A stretch of DNA of 64,000 bases from Desulforamulus ruminis DSM 2154 (GTDB lineage: Bacteria; Bacillota; Desulfotomaculia; Desulfotomaculales; Desulfotomaculaceae), in NCBI RefSeq assembly GCF_000215085.1, contig NC_015589.1:2306120-2370119 (forward strand), read 5' to 3'. This document shows, piece by piece, positions 17,966-27,589 of the stretch. The position numbers and the translations under genes are program-made. How positions within the stretch are numbered: position 1 is the first letter of the stretch; every line of letters begins with the position of its first letter. The notes under the pieces were generated by a model. The model was given only the letters and a program-made list of their open reading frames with translations. It made no database searches and was not told the DNA's origin.

Positions 17966-18210
17966 ATGACGATATTCTTTGGGGCTCTTTCGCCTATCGG
18001 GTATTCCTTTGAGGTCCTGTTGTTCGCCTTAAAGGCATTCCCCGGGGTCCCGTTATTTGTTTTCACGCAGTACTCCGCAATCTTTGTGGGTTGTGCTTTG
18101 GAGCAGTGCCCCGATACGAACGACGGGACCCTTAAGAAACACCCTTGAGGCGAACAACGGGACCCTCGAGGAATACCCCAAAGGCTAGACCCCCAAGGAA
18201 TCCCCCAAGC
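17966..18210. repeat. Long imperfect hairpin element, copy 1 (rpe to mini-gene gap)
   Basis: Nested arms are visible: GAGGTCCTGTTGTTCGCCT (18011-18029) against AGGCGAACAACGGGACCCTC (18148-18167), and GGGTATTCC against GGAATACCC outside it. The element starts right at the rpe TAG stop and ends before the next ribosome binding site. Related copies are at 31199-31420 and 55489-55673. Confidence 0.8.
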
Positions 18211-18870
18211 CTAGCCCCGCTCCGCCGCCCTGCGAATATCCTCCATCGCTTGAGCCGGATCATCCGCTCTGAAGATGGCGGACCCCGCTACCAGAACGCC
18301 GGCTCCGGCCCGGGCTACCTGTCCGGCGGTTTCCTTATTGATGCCGCCGTCCACCTCGATTTCCACAGACAAGCCCCGTTCTTGAATCATCCGGGACAGG
18401 CTTTCAATCTTGGGAACCACTTCCGGAATAAACTTTTGTCCGCCAAATCCGGGATTCACCGTCATGATTAGAACCAGGTCCAGCATAGGTAAAACATATT
18501 CTAAAGCTTCTAAGGGGGTATGGGGATTTAAAGAAACCCCCGCCTTGATTCCCATTTCCTTTATCTGACTTACGCAGCGGTGCAGGTGGGTACAGGCCTC
18601 GGCATGTACGCAAATCAGATCCGCACCGGCCTGAACAAAATCCGCAAGGTAACGATCCGGATTTTCAATCATTAGATGCACGTCAAAAAACATTTTGCTA
18701 TGGGGGCGCAGGGCCCGGACAACCAATGGCCCGATGGTAATATTGGGTACAAAATGTCCGTCCATCACATCAATATGCAGATAGTCCGCACCGGCCCGTT
18801 CCACCATTGCCACCGACCGTGCCAAATTGGCAAAATCTGCTGAAAGAATTGATGGGGCAATTTTAACCAT
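18211..18870 (-). CDS. rpe: Ribulose-phosphate 3-epimerase
   Basis: This 219-residue TIM-barrel enzyme epimerises ribulose-5-phosphate and xylulose-5-phosphate in the pentose phosphate pathway. Diagnostic motifs are [12 protein letters not shown] at the start, [13 protein letters not shown] (metal-binding His/Asp), [21 protein letters not shown] and VDGGI at the phosphate site, all in order. It lies 5 nt after rsgA. Its TAG stop is the first base of a long hairpin repeat. Confidence 0.96.
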   Translation of the reverse strand: MVKIAPSILSADFANLARSVAMVERAGADYLHIDVMDGHFVPNITIGPLVVRALRPHSKMFFDVHLMIENPDRYLADFVQAGADLICVHAEACTHLHRCVSQIKEMGIKAGVSLNPHTPLEALEYVLPMLDLVLIMTVNPGFGGQKFIPEVVPKIESLSRMIQERGLSVEIEVDGGINKETAGQVARAGAGVLVAGSAIFRADDPAQAMEDIRRAAERG

Positions 18871-18875
18871 AAAAT

Positions 18876-19754
18876 TTAGTATCTCCTCTCTTGCTGCATA
18901 ACCTCTTGTAAGAAGGATAGGTAATTTTGGTACCGTTCTTTATGGATTGCTCCCTGTTCCACCGCCTTTTTTACCCCGCACTGGGGCTCCTGGTTATGCA
19001 AACATCCTTTAAATTTACAATCCTCCGTAAAATTCTCCATCTCGGGAAAATAGCGGCTGAGCTCCTCCCGTTCCATTTCAGGCAGATCAAGACTGGAAAA
19101 ACCCGGGCTGTCTACCACGTAACCCCCTGAGGGCAGAACCAGCAGCTCCACATGCCGGGTTGTATGCTTGCCTCTTTTTAACTTATGGCTAATCTCCCCG
19201 GTTTTTAACTGCCATCCCGGCTGCACCGCATTCAGCAGGCTGGATTTGCCCACTCCCGAAGGACCGGCAAAAACCGAAGTGCTGCCCGTGAGCAGTTGAC
19301 GCAGGGCTTCAACGCCTTCCCCGGTTTTGCTGCTGGCGGTTACGGTGGGATAGCCAATCCTGCGGTACAGCTTTAACCAGTGGTGTTCCCTCCGCCCGCT
19401 GAGCAAGTCGATCTTGTTTAAACAAATCAGCGGTTGGATGCCGGCGCTTTCGGCCAGCACCAGGAAACGGTCCAACAGAGTAAGGTTGGGCTCGGGATTC
19501 TGCACCGCAAAAACCAGGACCGCCTGCTCCACATTGGCCACCGCCGGACGAAACAGCTCGGTGGCTCTGGGCAGAACTTCATCAATACGTCCGGTTTTTT
19601 CCCGTACAGGAGTTACTTTGACCCGGTCTCCCACCAGGGCTGCCGCGTTTTTTCCCAGGCGAAACTTGCCCCTCAGGGAACATTCCCAGATTTCCTCGCC
19701 TTTTTTCACATAGTAAAATCCTCCGTAGGCCTTGATCAAGACCCCTTCAAACAC
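18876..19754 (-). CDS. rsgA: Ribosome small subunit-dependent GTPase A
   Basis: The 292-residue circularly permuted GTPase assists late 30S subunit maturation. An N-terminal OB-fold (about 1-65) precedes G motifs in permuted order: NKID, then the P-loop GPSGVGKSS, then DSPG. The C-terminal zinc finger C-x5-C-x-H-x5-C is visible as [17 protein letters not shown] 19754 follows GAGGAGAGG. Neighbours prkC and stp fit the Firmicute order; RsgA is a known PrkC substrate in Bacillus. Confidence 0.95.
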   Translation of the reverse strand: MFEGVLIKAYGGFYYVKKGEEIWECSLRGKFRLGKNAAALVGDRVKVTPVREKTGRIDEVLPRATELFRPAVANVEQAVLVFAVQNPEPNLTLLDRFLVLAESAGIQPLICLNKIDLLSGRREHHWLKLYRRIGYPTVTASSKTGEGVEALRQLLTGSTSVFAGPSGVGKSSLLNAVQPGWQLKTGEISHKLKRGKHTTRHVELLVLPSGGYVVDSPGFSSLDLPEMEREELSRYFPEMENFTEDCKFKGCLHNQEPQCGVKKAVEQGAIHKERYQNYLSFLQEVMQQERRY

Positions 19755-19782
19755 ATTATCCTCTCCTCGGACGGACGGAACT

Positions 19783-21654
19783 TTATTGAATGGCTTGGTT
19801 TTTCACAAGGGTGCCGTCAATATATACTCTTACATAGCCCTTGCCATAATAGCGAAATTTCTCGGACACATAGTCCCCGGGCGAATGGGTTTTAACATAC
19901 ACATCGTTGACGCCCTGAGCGTCTTCAATTTGAATTTTAACCTGATGGCTGCGGCCGTCATCAGGCACCTTCACCTCTATGTCAACATCCCTGGCGGCCG
20001 GCCCCGGACCGGCACTTAAAGTCACTTTGACCTTGCTGCCCTGCTCCACCTCGGCTTCCGGGACGGGATCCTGGGAAACAACATGACCGGTCAGGTAATC
20101 ATTGCTTGGGACCTGACCAATCTCTTCATGCAGCTCCAATCCCTGTTCGGCCAGCTTCGCCCTGGCCGCTTCCTGGGTCAGGCCGGTCAAATCAGGTACT
20201 TTTTTCACTTCGGGCTTAGGCCCTTTACTGAGACGCAGCTCCACGGTGCTGCCGCGTCCTGCCTTGCTTTTGCCCTTGGGTTCCTGAACAGCGACATTCC
20301 CCGCTTCCACCGTCTCACTGTAAACTGCTTCCAGCTCAACCACTTCAAACTGTTCATTTTCCAAGGTGATCTTGGCCTGATCTAAGGGAAAGCCGAGAAC
20401 ATCCGGAACCACCGTCAATTCCGGACCGGTGCTGACCAACAGCGACACCTGGCGGCTCTTCTTGACAATCTGGTTGGCGCCGGGGTCCTGGGAGATAACC
20501 ATATCTTTTTCAACGGTATTGTGGGCCTGCTTGGTCACCACAATGTTGGTCAAACCGGCCTGCTTCAAGGTTTCCTGGGCATCGTCAACGTCCATGCCCG
20601 CTACCGGAGGAACCTTAACCTCTCCTACATTTAAATAGGAATTAAAAGCAAAGGCCAAACCCAGGATCAGGACCAGCACCAGCAGGGCCAGCAGCCCTTT
20701 GGCTGCGGGCGTCATCTTTCGTCGGCTCCCTGCGGCGGCTTCCGCAGGCCGTGCAGGTTTCTCCTCTTTTATGGCAGTGGGAAGGGGTAATATCCTGGTC
20801 ATTTCGTCTTCTGCTTGAAAAAAAGGTTTCAGAGATCTGGTTTCCTCGCTGATGGAGATTAAGTCGTCTCCCAGGGCCCTGGCACTTTTATGCCGTCTTT
20901 CGGGAATTTTATCCATGGCCCGCAGAACAACCTTCTCTAAATCTTCCGGAATTTCGGGATTAATCTCCCGCAGAGAAGGAGGCTGCTCCTGGATATGCTT
21001 CATGGCCACGCCAATGGCGCCGTCTCCCTGATAGGGCACTTGGCCGGTAAGCATCTCGAAAAGGGCCACTCCCAGGGAGTAAATATCCGATTTAGGGCCG
21101 GCCGGCTCTCCCTTGGCCTGTTCCGGTGAGATGTAATGGACAGAACCGACAATGGCATCCGTATGGGTGACCGTGGCCGCGCTGGCCTGGGCAATGCCGA
21201 AATCGGTCAGTTTGGCCCGGCCGCTCCGGGTGATCAATATATTATGAGGCTTTACATCCCGGTGAATAATGCTGTTCTCATGGGCATGTTCCAGGGCTTC
21301 GGCAATCTGACGCCCCAGTTGCGCCGCCCTGGCGGGCGACAAGGGGGCTTCCCGCCGGATCAGGTCCTTTAAGCTCTCCCCATCCACATACTCCATTACC
21401 AGGTAATGGGCGCCGTTTTCTTGTCCGACATCGTATATGCTGACGATATTGGGGTGGGACAAGCTGGCCACCGCCTGGGCTTCTCGGCGAAACCGGCGAA
21501 CAAAGTCCTCGTCACTGGCATATTCGGGCCTCAATACCTTAATGGTGACCAGCCTGTTCAGAAAGGTATCCTTCCCCTTCCAAACCAGGGCCATCCCTCC
21601 GCCACCCAATTGTTCCAGTATTTCATAACGGTTGCCCAGTAGTTTGCCAATCAT
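19783..21654 (-). CDS. prkC: PASTA-domain eukaryotic-like Ser/Thr protein kinase
   Basis: The 623-residue membrane kinase has a cytoplasmic kinase domain at 10-270 (glycine loop GGGGMALVWKG, Lys39, HRDVKPHNIL at 131-140, DFG at 151-153). A juxtamembrane linker precedes a single membrane helix at about 320-337. Three extracellular PASTA repeats follow (about 346-411, 414-478, 485-549). A C-terminal 70-residue beta-rich tail, absent in some homologues, ends the protein. It senses muropeptide or lipid II and phosphorylates cell-division, wall and translation factors. Its cognate phosphatase Stp and two FHA proteins are in the same operon. Confidence 0.96.
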   Translation of the reverse strand: MIGKLLGNRYEILEQLGGGGMALVWKGKDTFLNRLVTIKVLRPEYASDEDFVRRFRREAQAVASLSHPNIVSIYDVGQENGAHYLVMEYVDGESLKDLIRREAPLSPARAAQLGRQIAEALEHAHENSIIHRDVKPHNILITRSGRAKLTDFGIAQASAATVTHTDAIVGSVHYISPEQAKGEPAGPKSDIYSLGVALFEMLTGQVPYQGDGAIGVAMKHIQEQPPSLREINPEIPEDLEKVVLRAMDKIPERRHKSARALGDDLISISEETRSLKPFFQAEDEMTRILPLPTAIKEEKPARPAEAAAGSRRKMTPAAKGLLALLVLVLILGLAFAFNSYLNVGEVKVPPVAGMDVDDAQETLKQAGLTNIVVTKQAHNTVEKDMVISQDPGANQIVKKSRQVSLLVSTGPELTVVPDVLGFPLDQAKITLENEQFEVVELEAVYSETVEAGNVAVQEPKGKSKAGRGSTVELRLSKGPKPEVKKVPDLTGLTQEAARAKLAEQGLELHEEIGQVPSNDYLTGHVVSQDPVPEAEVEQGSKVKVTLSAGPGPAARDVDIEVKVPDDGRSHQVKIQIEDAQGVNDVYVKTHSPGDYVSEKFRYYGKGYVRVYIDGTLVKNQAIQ

Positions 21655-21718
21655 CTCTGTCTCACTCCTCTTACTACTGCCTTAAAAGCCTCTCAGGTTT
21701 CAACGATTATGGGATATA

Positions 21719-23143
21719 CTATCTTGACTTCAGGGCCGCGGCCATGACTTCCCTGGCAATAGGAGCCGCCACCACAGCACCGGAACCTGCTTTTTCAACC
21801 ACCACGGCCAGGGCAATGCTTGGCTGGTCTGCGGGAGCAAAACCAACAAACCAGGCATGGGGCAGGCTGTTGGGATCCTTCTCGGATTTGGTCTCCGCCG
21901 TACCGGTCTTCCCTGCCACTTTAACTCCCGGGATAGCGGCAGCCGTAGCGGTACCCCACTCCACAGAGGAAATCATACCCTGGGTAATCTGTGCGGCCAC
22001 TTCCGGCGTGGTGGCCCTTAACCACTGGGCCGGTTCCATAGACCGGACCGGCGTTCCATCGGGTTTTCGAACCGCTTGGACCAGATAGGGCTTCATGATC
22101 ATCCCCTGATGGGCAATGGCTGAACCCACCATGGCCATGTGCAGGGGGCTGATCAGGGTATCGCCCTGCCCGAAGGAGGTCTCCGCCAACTGACTTTGCG
22201 TCTGCCGCTTTGCAGCCGCCAGCGTTCCCGCCCGCACCGGAAGGCCAATCTCCGGCGCAGCAGTAAGCCCAAAGCGGTCCGCCTGTTCCAGAAAACCCTT
22301 CCACCCCAGTTTCATTCCTCCCTGAGCAAAATAGGTGTTGCAGGAAAGGGCCAGGGCTTTATTAAAATCCACCGTACCGTGGGCCCGGTTATCCACCATT
22401 TTATAACCATCCACAATGGTATAGCCGGGGCACTGGATGGTATCCTGGGGCTGTATCTTCTGCTGCTCCAGCAAACCCGCTCCGGTCACCAGCTTAATCA
22501 CCGACCCCGGCGCATAAGCCCCCTGGGCGGCCCGGTTTAACAAAGGAGCGTTAAGTTCGTCCCCGTTTAGCTGATCCCAGACCTTGGCGTCGCCAATGGC
22601 GTTGGTATTATAAGCAGGGGAACTGACCATGGCCAGAATGGACCCGTCTCTGGGGTCCAGAGCCACCACCGCCCCTTTTCTTCCCTTTAAGGCTTCCAGG
22701 GCCACCTTTTGCAGGGTGGCGTCCAGGGTTAACACCAGATCATTCCCCCGGGGGGTGCGGTTCAGAATTTTATCCAATAAATTTTCAATGGCATCGGCAT
22801 CGGTAAGACCCAGCAATTCCTTGCCATAGCTGGCCTCCAGGCCGGCAGACCCGTAGCGGTCTGAAACATAGCCAATCACCTGGGCAAAGGGGGAAACCGT
22901 TCCTTCCATGCGATATACCCGCTTGCCCTGATGACCGTCCCACTGGGTTTCCGCCAGAACGGTTCCCTGCCGGTCAAAAATGGTTCCCCGGATGATGGCT
23001 GCCTCCCGCGCGGCCAAACGGCGGTTTTGGGGATGCGTGGCCAAGGCTTCTCCCTGCTGTACCACCACATAGGATAAATATAAAATTAAGATCACAAAGA
23101 TGGATACTAAAAAATATCCCAATTGTTTAATATTGTTTTTCAT
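21719..23143 (-). CDS. pbpA: Class B penicillin-binding protein (transpeptidase)
   Basis: The 474-residue protein is anchored by an N-terminal helix (YFLVSIFVILILYLSYVVV) with the rest extracellular. The transpeptidase motifs are SVIK at 214-217, SCN at 267-269 and KTG at 412-414. It is shorter than FtsI/PBP2 because the N-terminal pedestal is small, as in actinobacterial PbpA. It overlaps ftsW/rodA by 17 nt, so the polymerase and transpeptidase are probably made as a pair under PrkC control. Confidence 0.93.
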   Translation of the reverse strand: MKNNIKQLGYFLVSIFVILILYLSYVVVQQGEALATHPQNRRLAAREAAIIRGTIFDRQGTVLAETQWDGHQGKRVYRMEGTVSPFAQVIGYVSDRYGSAGLEASYGKELLGLTDADAIENLLDKILNRTPRGNDLVLTLDATLQKVALEALKGRKGAVVALDPRDGSILAMVSSPAYNTNAIGDAKVWDQLNGDELNAPLLNRAAQGAYAPGSVIKLVTGAGLLEQQKIQPQDTIQCPGYTIVDGYKMVDNRAHGTVDFNKALALSCNTYFAQGGMKLGWKGFLEQADRFGLTAAPEIGLPVRAGTLAAAKRQTQSQLAETSFGQGDTLISPLHMAMVGSAIAHQGMIMKPYLVQAVRKPDGTPVRSMEPAQWLRATTPEVAAQITQGMISSVEWGTATAAAIPGVKVAGKTGTAETKSEKDPNSLPHAWFVGFAPADQPSIALAVVVEKAGSGAVVAAPIAREVMAAALKSR

Positions 23144-24464
23144 TTCCTTGGTTTACCTCGTGGGAAATGTTCAGCAGCAACCCCAGCACCACCAGATTGG
23201 CCACCAGAGAACTTCCACCGTAGCTGATAAAGGGCAGGGTTACTCCGGTCATGGGCAGTAATTTAATTACCCCGGCAATAATAATAAAGGTTTGCAGTCC
23301 CATTAAAGCGGTAAATCCGGCAGCCAGCAGCGCGGAAAAATCATTGCCGGCCCAGAGGGCAATCATTAAACCCCGGAACACCAGGCACATGTAAAGGATC
23401 ACAATCCCGCAGGCTCCCAGCAGCCCCAATTCCTCCCCAATGGCGGAAAAAATAAAATCCGTGTGTACGGCGGGAATCAACTGGGGCAGCCCCTGCCCCA
23501 GACCGCTGCCAAAAATCCCCCCGGAACCTAAGGCAAATAAGGATTGTACAATTTGGTAGCCCTTGCCGCCCATCAGGGGCCAGGGATTCAGCCAGATATC
23601 CACCCGGGCCTGCACGTGATCAAAAATATGATAGGCCGCCGTTCCTCCCAGAAAGAACAGCAGTAAACCCACCAGTACATAAAATATTCTTGCGGTGGCC
23701 GCATAAATCATGGCCAGAAAGGTGCAAAAATAAATCAGCGCGGTGCCCAAATCCTTCTGAAAGACCAGAATCAGCAGGGAAACCCCCCACATGGCCACCA
23801 AAGGTCCCAATTCGCGAATACCCGGAAGATTAATCCCCAGCAGTTGATGGCTGCCGGTGGTGAGCATTCTTCGGTTTTCTGCCAGGAAACTGGCCAAAAA
23901 AAGTACCAGCAGTACTTTAACAAATTCCGAGGGCTGCATTTGAAAGGCCCCCAGGTCTAACCAGCTTCTGGCCCCGTACTGTTCGTTGCCGAAAAAAATG
24001 GGTAGGATCAGTAAAACCACGCCGGCGGCCACATAAATATATTTGTAGTCAGCCAACTCGTCTAATTTCCTGAATACGGTGGTGACCAGCAGCAGCGCCA
24101 ACAATCCGATTAACAGCCAGGCAAATTGCCGCTCGGCATATTGCGGCCGCAACCGGAACAAAAAGACCAGTCCGGAAGCGGTCAAAGCCGCAGTGATGGG
24201 CATCAGGAAAGGATCGCATTGAAAGCCTGCCAGACGCCAGAAAAGGCTGATCAACCAAAAAGCCACCATGGTGCCCAGGCTCAGTAAAATCACAAACCAC
24301 CAGAAGGGCAAGGAGGCTCCGCTGTTCAAAGCCAGTTCATAGGTGCCGCTGTTCAGTTCCGGATCGCCCAGGTAAAGGGCCAGCACCCCAACAGCCAGAT
24401 AGGCCGCAACATAGTACAGCAGCTTTCGCTCTTCCTTGCGCAAGTTTGCGTTCAACCGCAGCAC
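23127..24464 (-). CDS. FtsW/RodA/SpoVE-family peptidoglycan polymerase
   Basis: The 445-residue SEDS glycosyltransferase has about ten to twelve membrane segments. Signature stretches are GARSWLDLGAFQMQPSEFVKV, FQKDLGTALIYF and the C-terminal LPMTGVTLPFISYGGSSL (given in part). It polymerises lipid II with its partner class B PBP. Motifs do not decide between elongation (RodA) and division (FtsW); pairing with PbpA in a kinase operon resembles the actinobacterial rodA-pbpA pair. Confidence 0.92.
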   Translation of the reverse strand: MLRLNANLRKEERKLLYYVAAYLAVGVLALYLGDPELNSGTYELALNSGASLPFWWFVILLSLGTMVAFWLISLFWRLAGFQCDPFLMPITAALTASGLVFLFRLRPQYAERQFAWLLIGLLALLLVTTVFRKLDELADYKYIYVAAGVVLLILPIFFGNEQYGARSWLDLGAFQMQPSEFVKVLLVLFLASFLAENRRMLTTGSHQLLGINLPGIRELGPLVAMWGVSLLILVFQKDLGTALIYFCTFLAMIYAATARIFYVLVGLLLFFLGGTAAYHIFDHVQARVDIWLNPWPLMGGKGYQIVQSLFALGSGGIFGSGLGQGLPQLIPAVHTDFIFSAIGEELGLLGACGIVILYMCLVFRGLMIALWAGNDFSALLAAGFTALMGLQTFIIIAGVIKLLPMTGVTLPFISYGGSSLVANLVVLGLLLNISHEVNQGNEKQY

Positions 24465-24469
24465 CTCCG

Positions 24470-25189
24470 TTAATCGTCCACCCGGACCAGCACCATGGAT
24501 ATATTGTCCAAGCCTCCGCGCCCCAGGGCTTCCTGCATCAGACGGTTCAGAGCCTGATCCAGGTCCCGCTGCCCCAGAATGAGGTCTTTTATTTCATCGG
24601 GCGTCAAGTGGTTGCTCAGGCCGTCTGTACAAAAAAGAATCAGATCTCCCGGCAGCAGCTTTACCCGGTACAGGTCAAATTCCGCCAGGGGCGCCGTGCC
24701 CAGGGCCCGGGTCAAAATATTGCGCTGGGGGTGATTTTGGGCCTGGTCCCGGGTAATTCCCCCCCGCCGGAGCATTTCACCCACCAGGGAGTGATCGTCG
24801 GTAATTTGTTCCATAACCTGATTGCGAATCAGGTAAGCTCGGGAATCGCCAATATGGGCAACGATCATTTCGTGATCGAAAAACAAACCTGCGGTCAGAG
24901 TTGTCCCCATTCCCTTATACGCTTCGTTTTCCAAAGCTAAACGGTATACTCTTAAATTTACTTCTGCCAGACTTCTTAACAAGCCCTCGGCCACATCGTT
25001 CCATTGATGAAGGTTTTCTTTTAAAATTTCCTGAAAGTAATTCAGCGCGGTGATGCTGGCAACCTCCCCGGCCTGGTGGCCTCCCATGCCATCGGCAACG
25101 GCAAAAAGACCAATTTCCGGGCAGGCGCACAGACTATCCTCATTGGTAGCCCTTACTCGTCCCACATCCGTCATCTGACTCCATTTCAT
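24470..25189 (-). CDS. stp: PP2C-type Ser/Thr phosphatase (cognate to PrkC)
   Basis: The 239-residue metal-dependent phosphatase shows the PP2C motifs: NEDS near 16, FAVADGMGGHQAGEVAS near 30-46, AHIGDSRAYL, FCTDGLSNHL and DNIS near the C-terminus. The aspartates of these motifs bind two to three Mn/Mg ions. It reverses PrkC phosphorylation. It starts inside the 3' end of fhaB (50-nt overlap), an unusually large overlap implying coupled translation; GTGAGGTGGG precedes ATG 25189. Confidence 0.95.
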   Translation of the reverse strand: MKWSQMTDVGRVRATNEDSLCACPEIGLFAVADGMGGHQAGEVASITALNYFQEILKENLHQWNDVAEGLLRSLAEVNLRVYRLALENEAYKGMGTTLTAGLFFDHEMIVAHIGDSRAYLIRNQVMEQITDDHSLVGEMLRRGGITRDQAQNHPQRNILTRALGTAPLAEFDLYRVKLLPGDLILFCTDGLSNHLTPDEIKDLILGQRDLDQALNRLMQEALGRGGLDNISMVLVRVDD

Positions 25190-25661
25190 AGGCCCACCTC
25201 ACAAACCGAAAGATTACATCGCCAATACGAATTCTGTCTCCATTGGCCAGCACTGTTGGACGCTTTACCTGAACTTCATTCAGCCAGGTATCGTTTAAAC
25301 TTCCCAAATCTTCCAGCCAATATTGTCCCTGCCGGAAAAGAATATGGGCATGGTCCTGGGAGGCATAGCTTCCCGTAAAAACAATATGATTTCCCGGCCC
25401 CCGTCCCAGCCGGGTCACATTACCCAGGGGAAAGGCTTCACCGGTCCGGATCATTTCCTCTCCGGAAGCCACCACCTTTAACTGAGCCCCGTCACCCCCG
25501 CTTAAAACAGGCGGCGAAGGCGGCAGGACGGACGGCCTCTGGGGTTCCCGCAAGGCCCCCTGCCTCAGTTCTTGAATCATACTGGCGGTCAGCCGGAATA
25601 TAAACAGGTAAAGTAATATTAAAAAAAGATATCTTAAAATGGTAATGCCCAGGGCTAACAC
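25140..25661 (-). CDS. Membrane-anchored FHA-domain protein
   Basis: The 173-residue protein has an N-terminal hydrophobic helix (ILRYLFLILLYLFIFRLTA) and a C-terminal FHA domain (LGRGPGNHIVFTGSYASQDHAHI ... GSLNDTWLN, given in part). That domain binds phosphothreonine peptides. It resembles FhaB/FipA-like proteins encoded beside PASTA kinases. GTG 25661 overlaps the end of fhaA, and its 3' end overlaps stp. Confidence 0.9.
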   Translation of the reverse strand: MLALGITILRYLFLILLYLFIFRLTASMIQELRQGALREPQRPSVLPPSPPVLSGGDGAQLKVVASGEEMIRTGEAFPLGNVTRLGRGPGNHIVFTGSYASQDHAHILFRQGQYWLEDLGSLNDTWLNEVQVKRPTVLANGDRIRIGDVIFRFVRWAYEMESDDGCGTSKGYQ

Positions 25662-25662
25662 A

Positions 25663-26457
25663 TCAAAACTCCTTAAAGATCAATACGGTATTGCCCATGG
25701 TTATCGCATCCCCGGAGGTAAGTTCATGCTTCTCAATGGGCAATCCGTTAACAAAAGTGCCGTTGGTGCTGTTCAAATCGCTGATCCAATAACGTCCCGC
25801 GTTTTTTTCAATCTGGGCGTGGCGCCGGGAAATACTGTTGTCGGATAATACGATGTCACAGGTATCCCTGCGCCCCAGAATATTGCGGAAGTCGCCCAGG
25901 GGAAATTCCACACCTGTGTCATTCCCTTCCTCCACATAAAGAGAAGCGGAAGTACCGGCGGTTAGCTTGGGAATGGGCGCGGTGTCCCGCAGAGGTTGAT
26001 AATTTTTGGTATCCTGAAAATCATCCTCTGCCTCTGTCCCCTGTGGTATTCCCATTTCTTCCATTTCCGATACGCTGAAGTCACTTTCAATGGAGATATC
26101 CCCCGGTTCCAGGCCTTCCCCCTCGGCAAAATGAATTTGCGGCCGTCCAACCGGGGTGAACTTCTTTTCCTCCGCTTTTTGCACCAGATAGTCGGACATT
26201 TCACTGGCTAACAAGGGAGCCATGGGAACAATGATTTTATAGTCCGAGGGATGCAGGGAAACGGTGTACCGGTTTGGCACATAGATGTTGGAAACACTTA
26301 CCCTGCGTTTGTCCCGCATAGCCCGTGCCAGTTTTTTCGCAATGTCCGTAGGCTGCACTTTGGCATCGGAACTAACCTTGTCCTTGAAAAAACCCTCAAT
26401 GTACTTTTCTAAGCTGTCTTCCAAGCCGGAAAATAATCGCACGGAAATCACCTCCAC
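25663..26457 (-). CDS. DUF3662-FHA protein (FhaA-like)
   Basis: The 264-residue cytoplasmic protein has an N-terminal DUF3662 domain (about 1-120), starting near GLEDSLEKYIEGFF. A low-complexity acidic linker leads to an FHA domain at about 180-262 (LGRRDTCDIVLSDNSISRRHAQI, NSTNGTFVNG). In actinobacteria FhaA binds phosphorylated MviN and regulates wall synthesis; a similar role as a PrkC reader is likely. It begins the kinase-signalling part of the operon. Confidence 0.92.
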   Translation of the reverse strand: MEVISVRLFSGLEDSLEKYIEGFFKDKVSSDAKVQPTDIAKKLARAMRDKRRVSVSNIYVPNRYTVSLHPSDYKIIVPMAPLLASEMSDYLVQKAEEKKFTPVGRPQIHFAEGEGLEPGDISIESDFSVSEMEEMGIPQGTEAEDDFQDTKNYQPLRDTAPIPKLTAGTSASLYVEEGNDTGVEFPLGDFRNILGRRDTCDIVLSDNSISRRHAQIEKNAGRYWISDLNSTNGTFVNGLPIEKHELTSGDAITMGNTVLIFKEF

Positions 26458-26464
26458 ATGGACT

Positions 26465-26548
26465 GGGAGAGGTGAGAAGTTAGAGGTAGGATGAAGGGGT
26501 AAAATTAACTTTTTTCTTCCAACCTCTCACGTCTCACTTCTCGACTCT
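26465..26548. repeat. GA-rich inverted repeat overlapping the 3' end of rlmN
   Basis: Left arm GTGAGAAGTTAGAGGTAGG and right arm (reverse complement) GTGAGACGTGAGAGGTTGG match at 16 of 19 positions. The right arm is inside rlmN and encodes its last dozen residues (REVRRERLEEKS). Heptads of the GTGAGAA type suggest a low-complexity repeat that expanded into the gene end. Confidence 0.6.
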
Positions 26549-27587
26549 CAAATCTGCGTCTCAGTTGTCCGCAGGCGGCATCAATATCGGCTCCTAATTC
26601 CCGGCGAACCGTCACATTCAGTCCACCCCGTTCCAAAATAGAGCGAAAGGCCTCCACCTTTTCCGCCGGTGTTCTTGTAAATCCCCGGCCTTCTACGGGA
26701 TTGGCAGGAATCACATTCACATGGCACAACATTCCCTGCAGCAGCTTCAACAGTTGCCGCGCCTGTTCCGGCCCGTCGTTTACGCCGGCCAGCAAGGCGT
26801 ATTCAAAGGTAATCCGTCTGCCGGTCATGCCGATATACTCCCGGCAGGCCGTCAGCAATTCTTGGATGGGATAGCGGCGGTTCATGGGCACCAGACGGTT
26901 GCGAAGTTCATCCGTAGGGGCATGGAGGGATATCGCCAGGGTGATGGGCAATTTTTTCCGGGCCAGTTCCCTTAACTGCGGCACCAGTCCGCAGGTGGAC
27001 AGGGTAATATGGCGATAACCGATATTTAAACCGTAAGGAGCATGGACGTTCTCCAAAAATTTCAGCACCGCGGCAAAGTTATCCAAAGGCTCCCCGGCCC
27101 CCATGATCACAATATGGCTGACCCGTTCCCCGGAGTCCTGTTGAATGCCCAAAACCTGATCGTAGATCTCACCCGGGGAAAGGTTCCGTACCAATCCCTC
27201 CAGGGTGGAAGCACAAAACTGACAGCCCATCCGGCAACCCACCTGGGTGGAAACACAGGCTGAATGCCCATAGGAGTGTTTCATTAACACGCTTTCCACC
27301 GCATGACCGTCTTCCAGGCCGAATAGATATTTAACGGTATCTCCCCGGCGAGAGACCTGACGGGCTAGGCCGGTTGTCCCGCTGATGACCGCCACTTCGG
27401 CCAGTTTGGCCCGCAGTTCCTTGGAAAGGTTGGTCATTTCAGCAAAGGAACGGGCTCCACCGGCCAAAACCCACCGGCACACCTGCTCCGCCCGAAAAGG
27501 CTTTTCCCCCAATCCCTGCAGCAATTCCTTCATCTCTGCCAGCGTTAGGTCTCTCAGGTTTATTTTAAGGTTGCTACTTCTACACAT
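26505..27587 (-). CDS. rlmN: Dual-specificity 23S rRNA A2503 / tRNA A37 C2-methyltransferase
   Basis: This 360-residue radical-SAM enzyme has the CX3CX2C cluster motif CRMGCQFC near 118. The methyl-carrying C-terminal Cys is in the segment GADIDAACGQL. The glycine-rich SAM region is IVIMGAGEPLDN. Cfr can be excluded as less likely, because the neighbours are housekeeping genes and the N-terminus is the RlmN type. The C-terminal tail FESREVRRERLEEKS is encoded by a GA-rich repeat. It follows rsmB by 2 nt. Confidence 0.95.
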   Translation of the reverse strand: MCRSSNLKINLRDLTLAEMKELLQGLGEKPFRAEQVCRWVLAGGARSFAEMTNLSKELRAKLAEVAVISGTTGLARQVSRRGDTVKYLFGLEDGHAVESVLMKHSYGHSACVSTQVGCRMGCQFCASTLEGLVRNLSPGEIYDQVLGIQQDSGERVSHIVIMGAGEPLDNFAAVLKFLENVHAPYGLNIGYRHITLSTCGLVPQLRELARKKLPITLAISLHAPTDELRNRLVPMNRRYPIQELLTACREYIGMTGRRITFEYALLAGVNDGPEQARQLLKLLQGMLCHVNVIPANPVEGRGFTRTPAEKVEAFRSILERGGLNVTVRRELGADIDAACGQLRRRFESREVRRERLEEKS

Positions 27588-27589
27588 TT

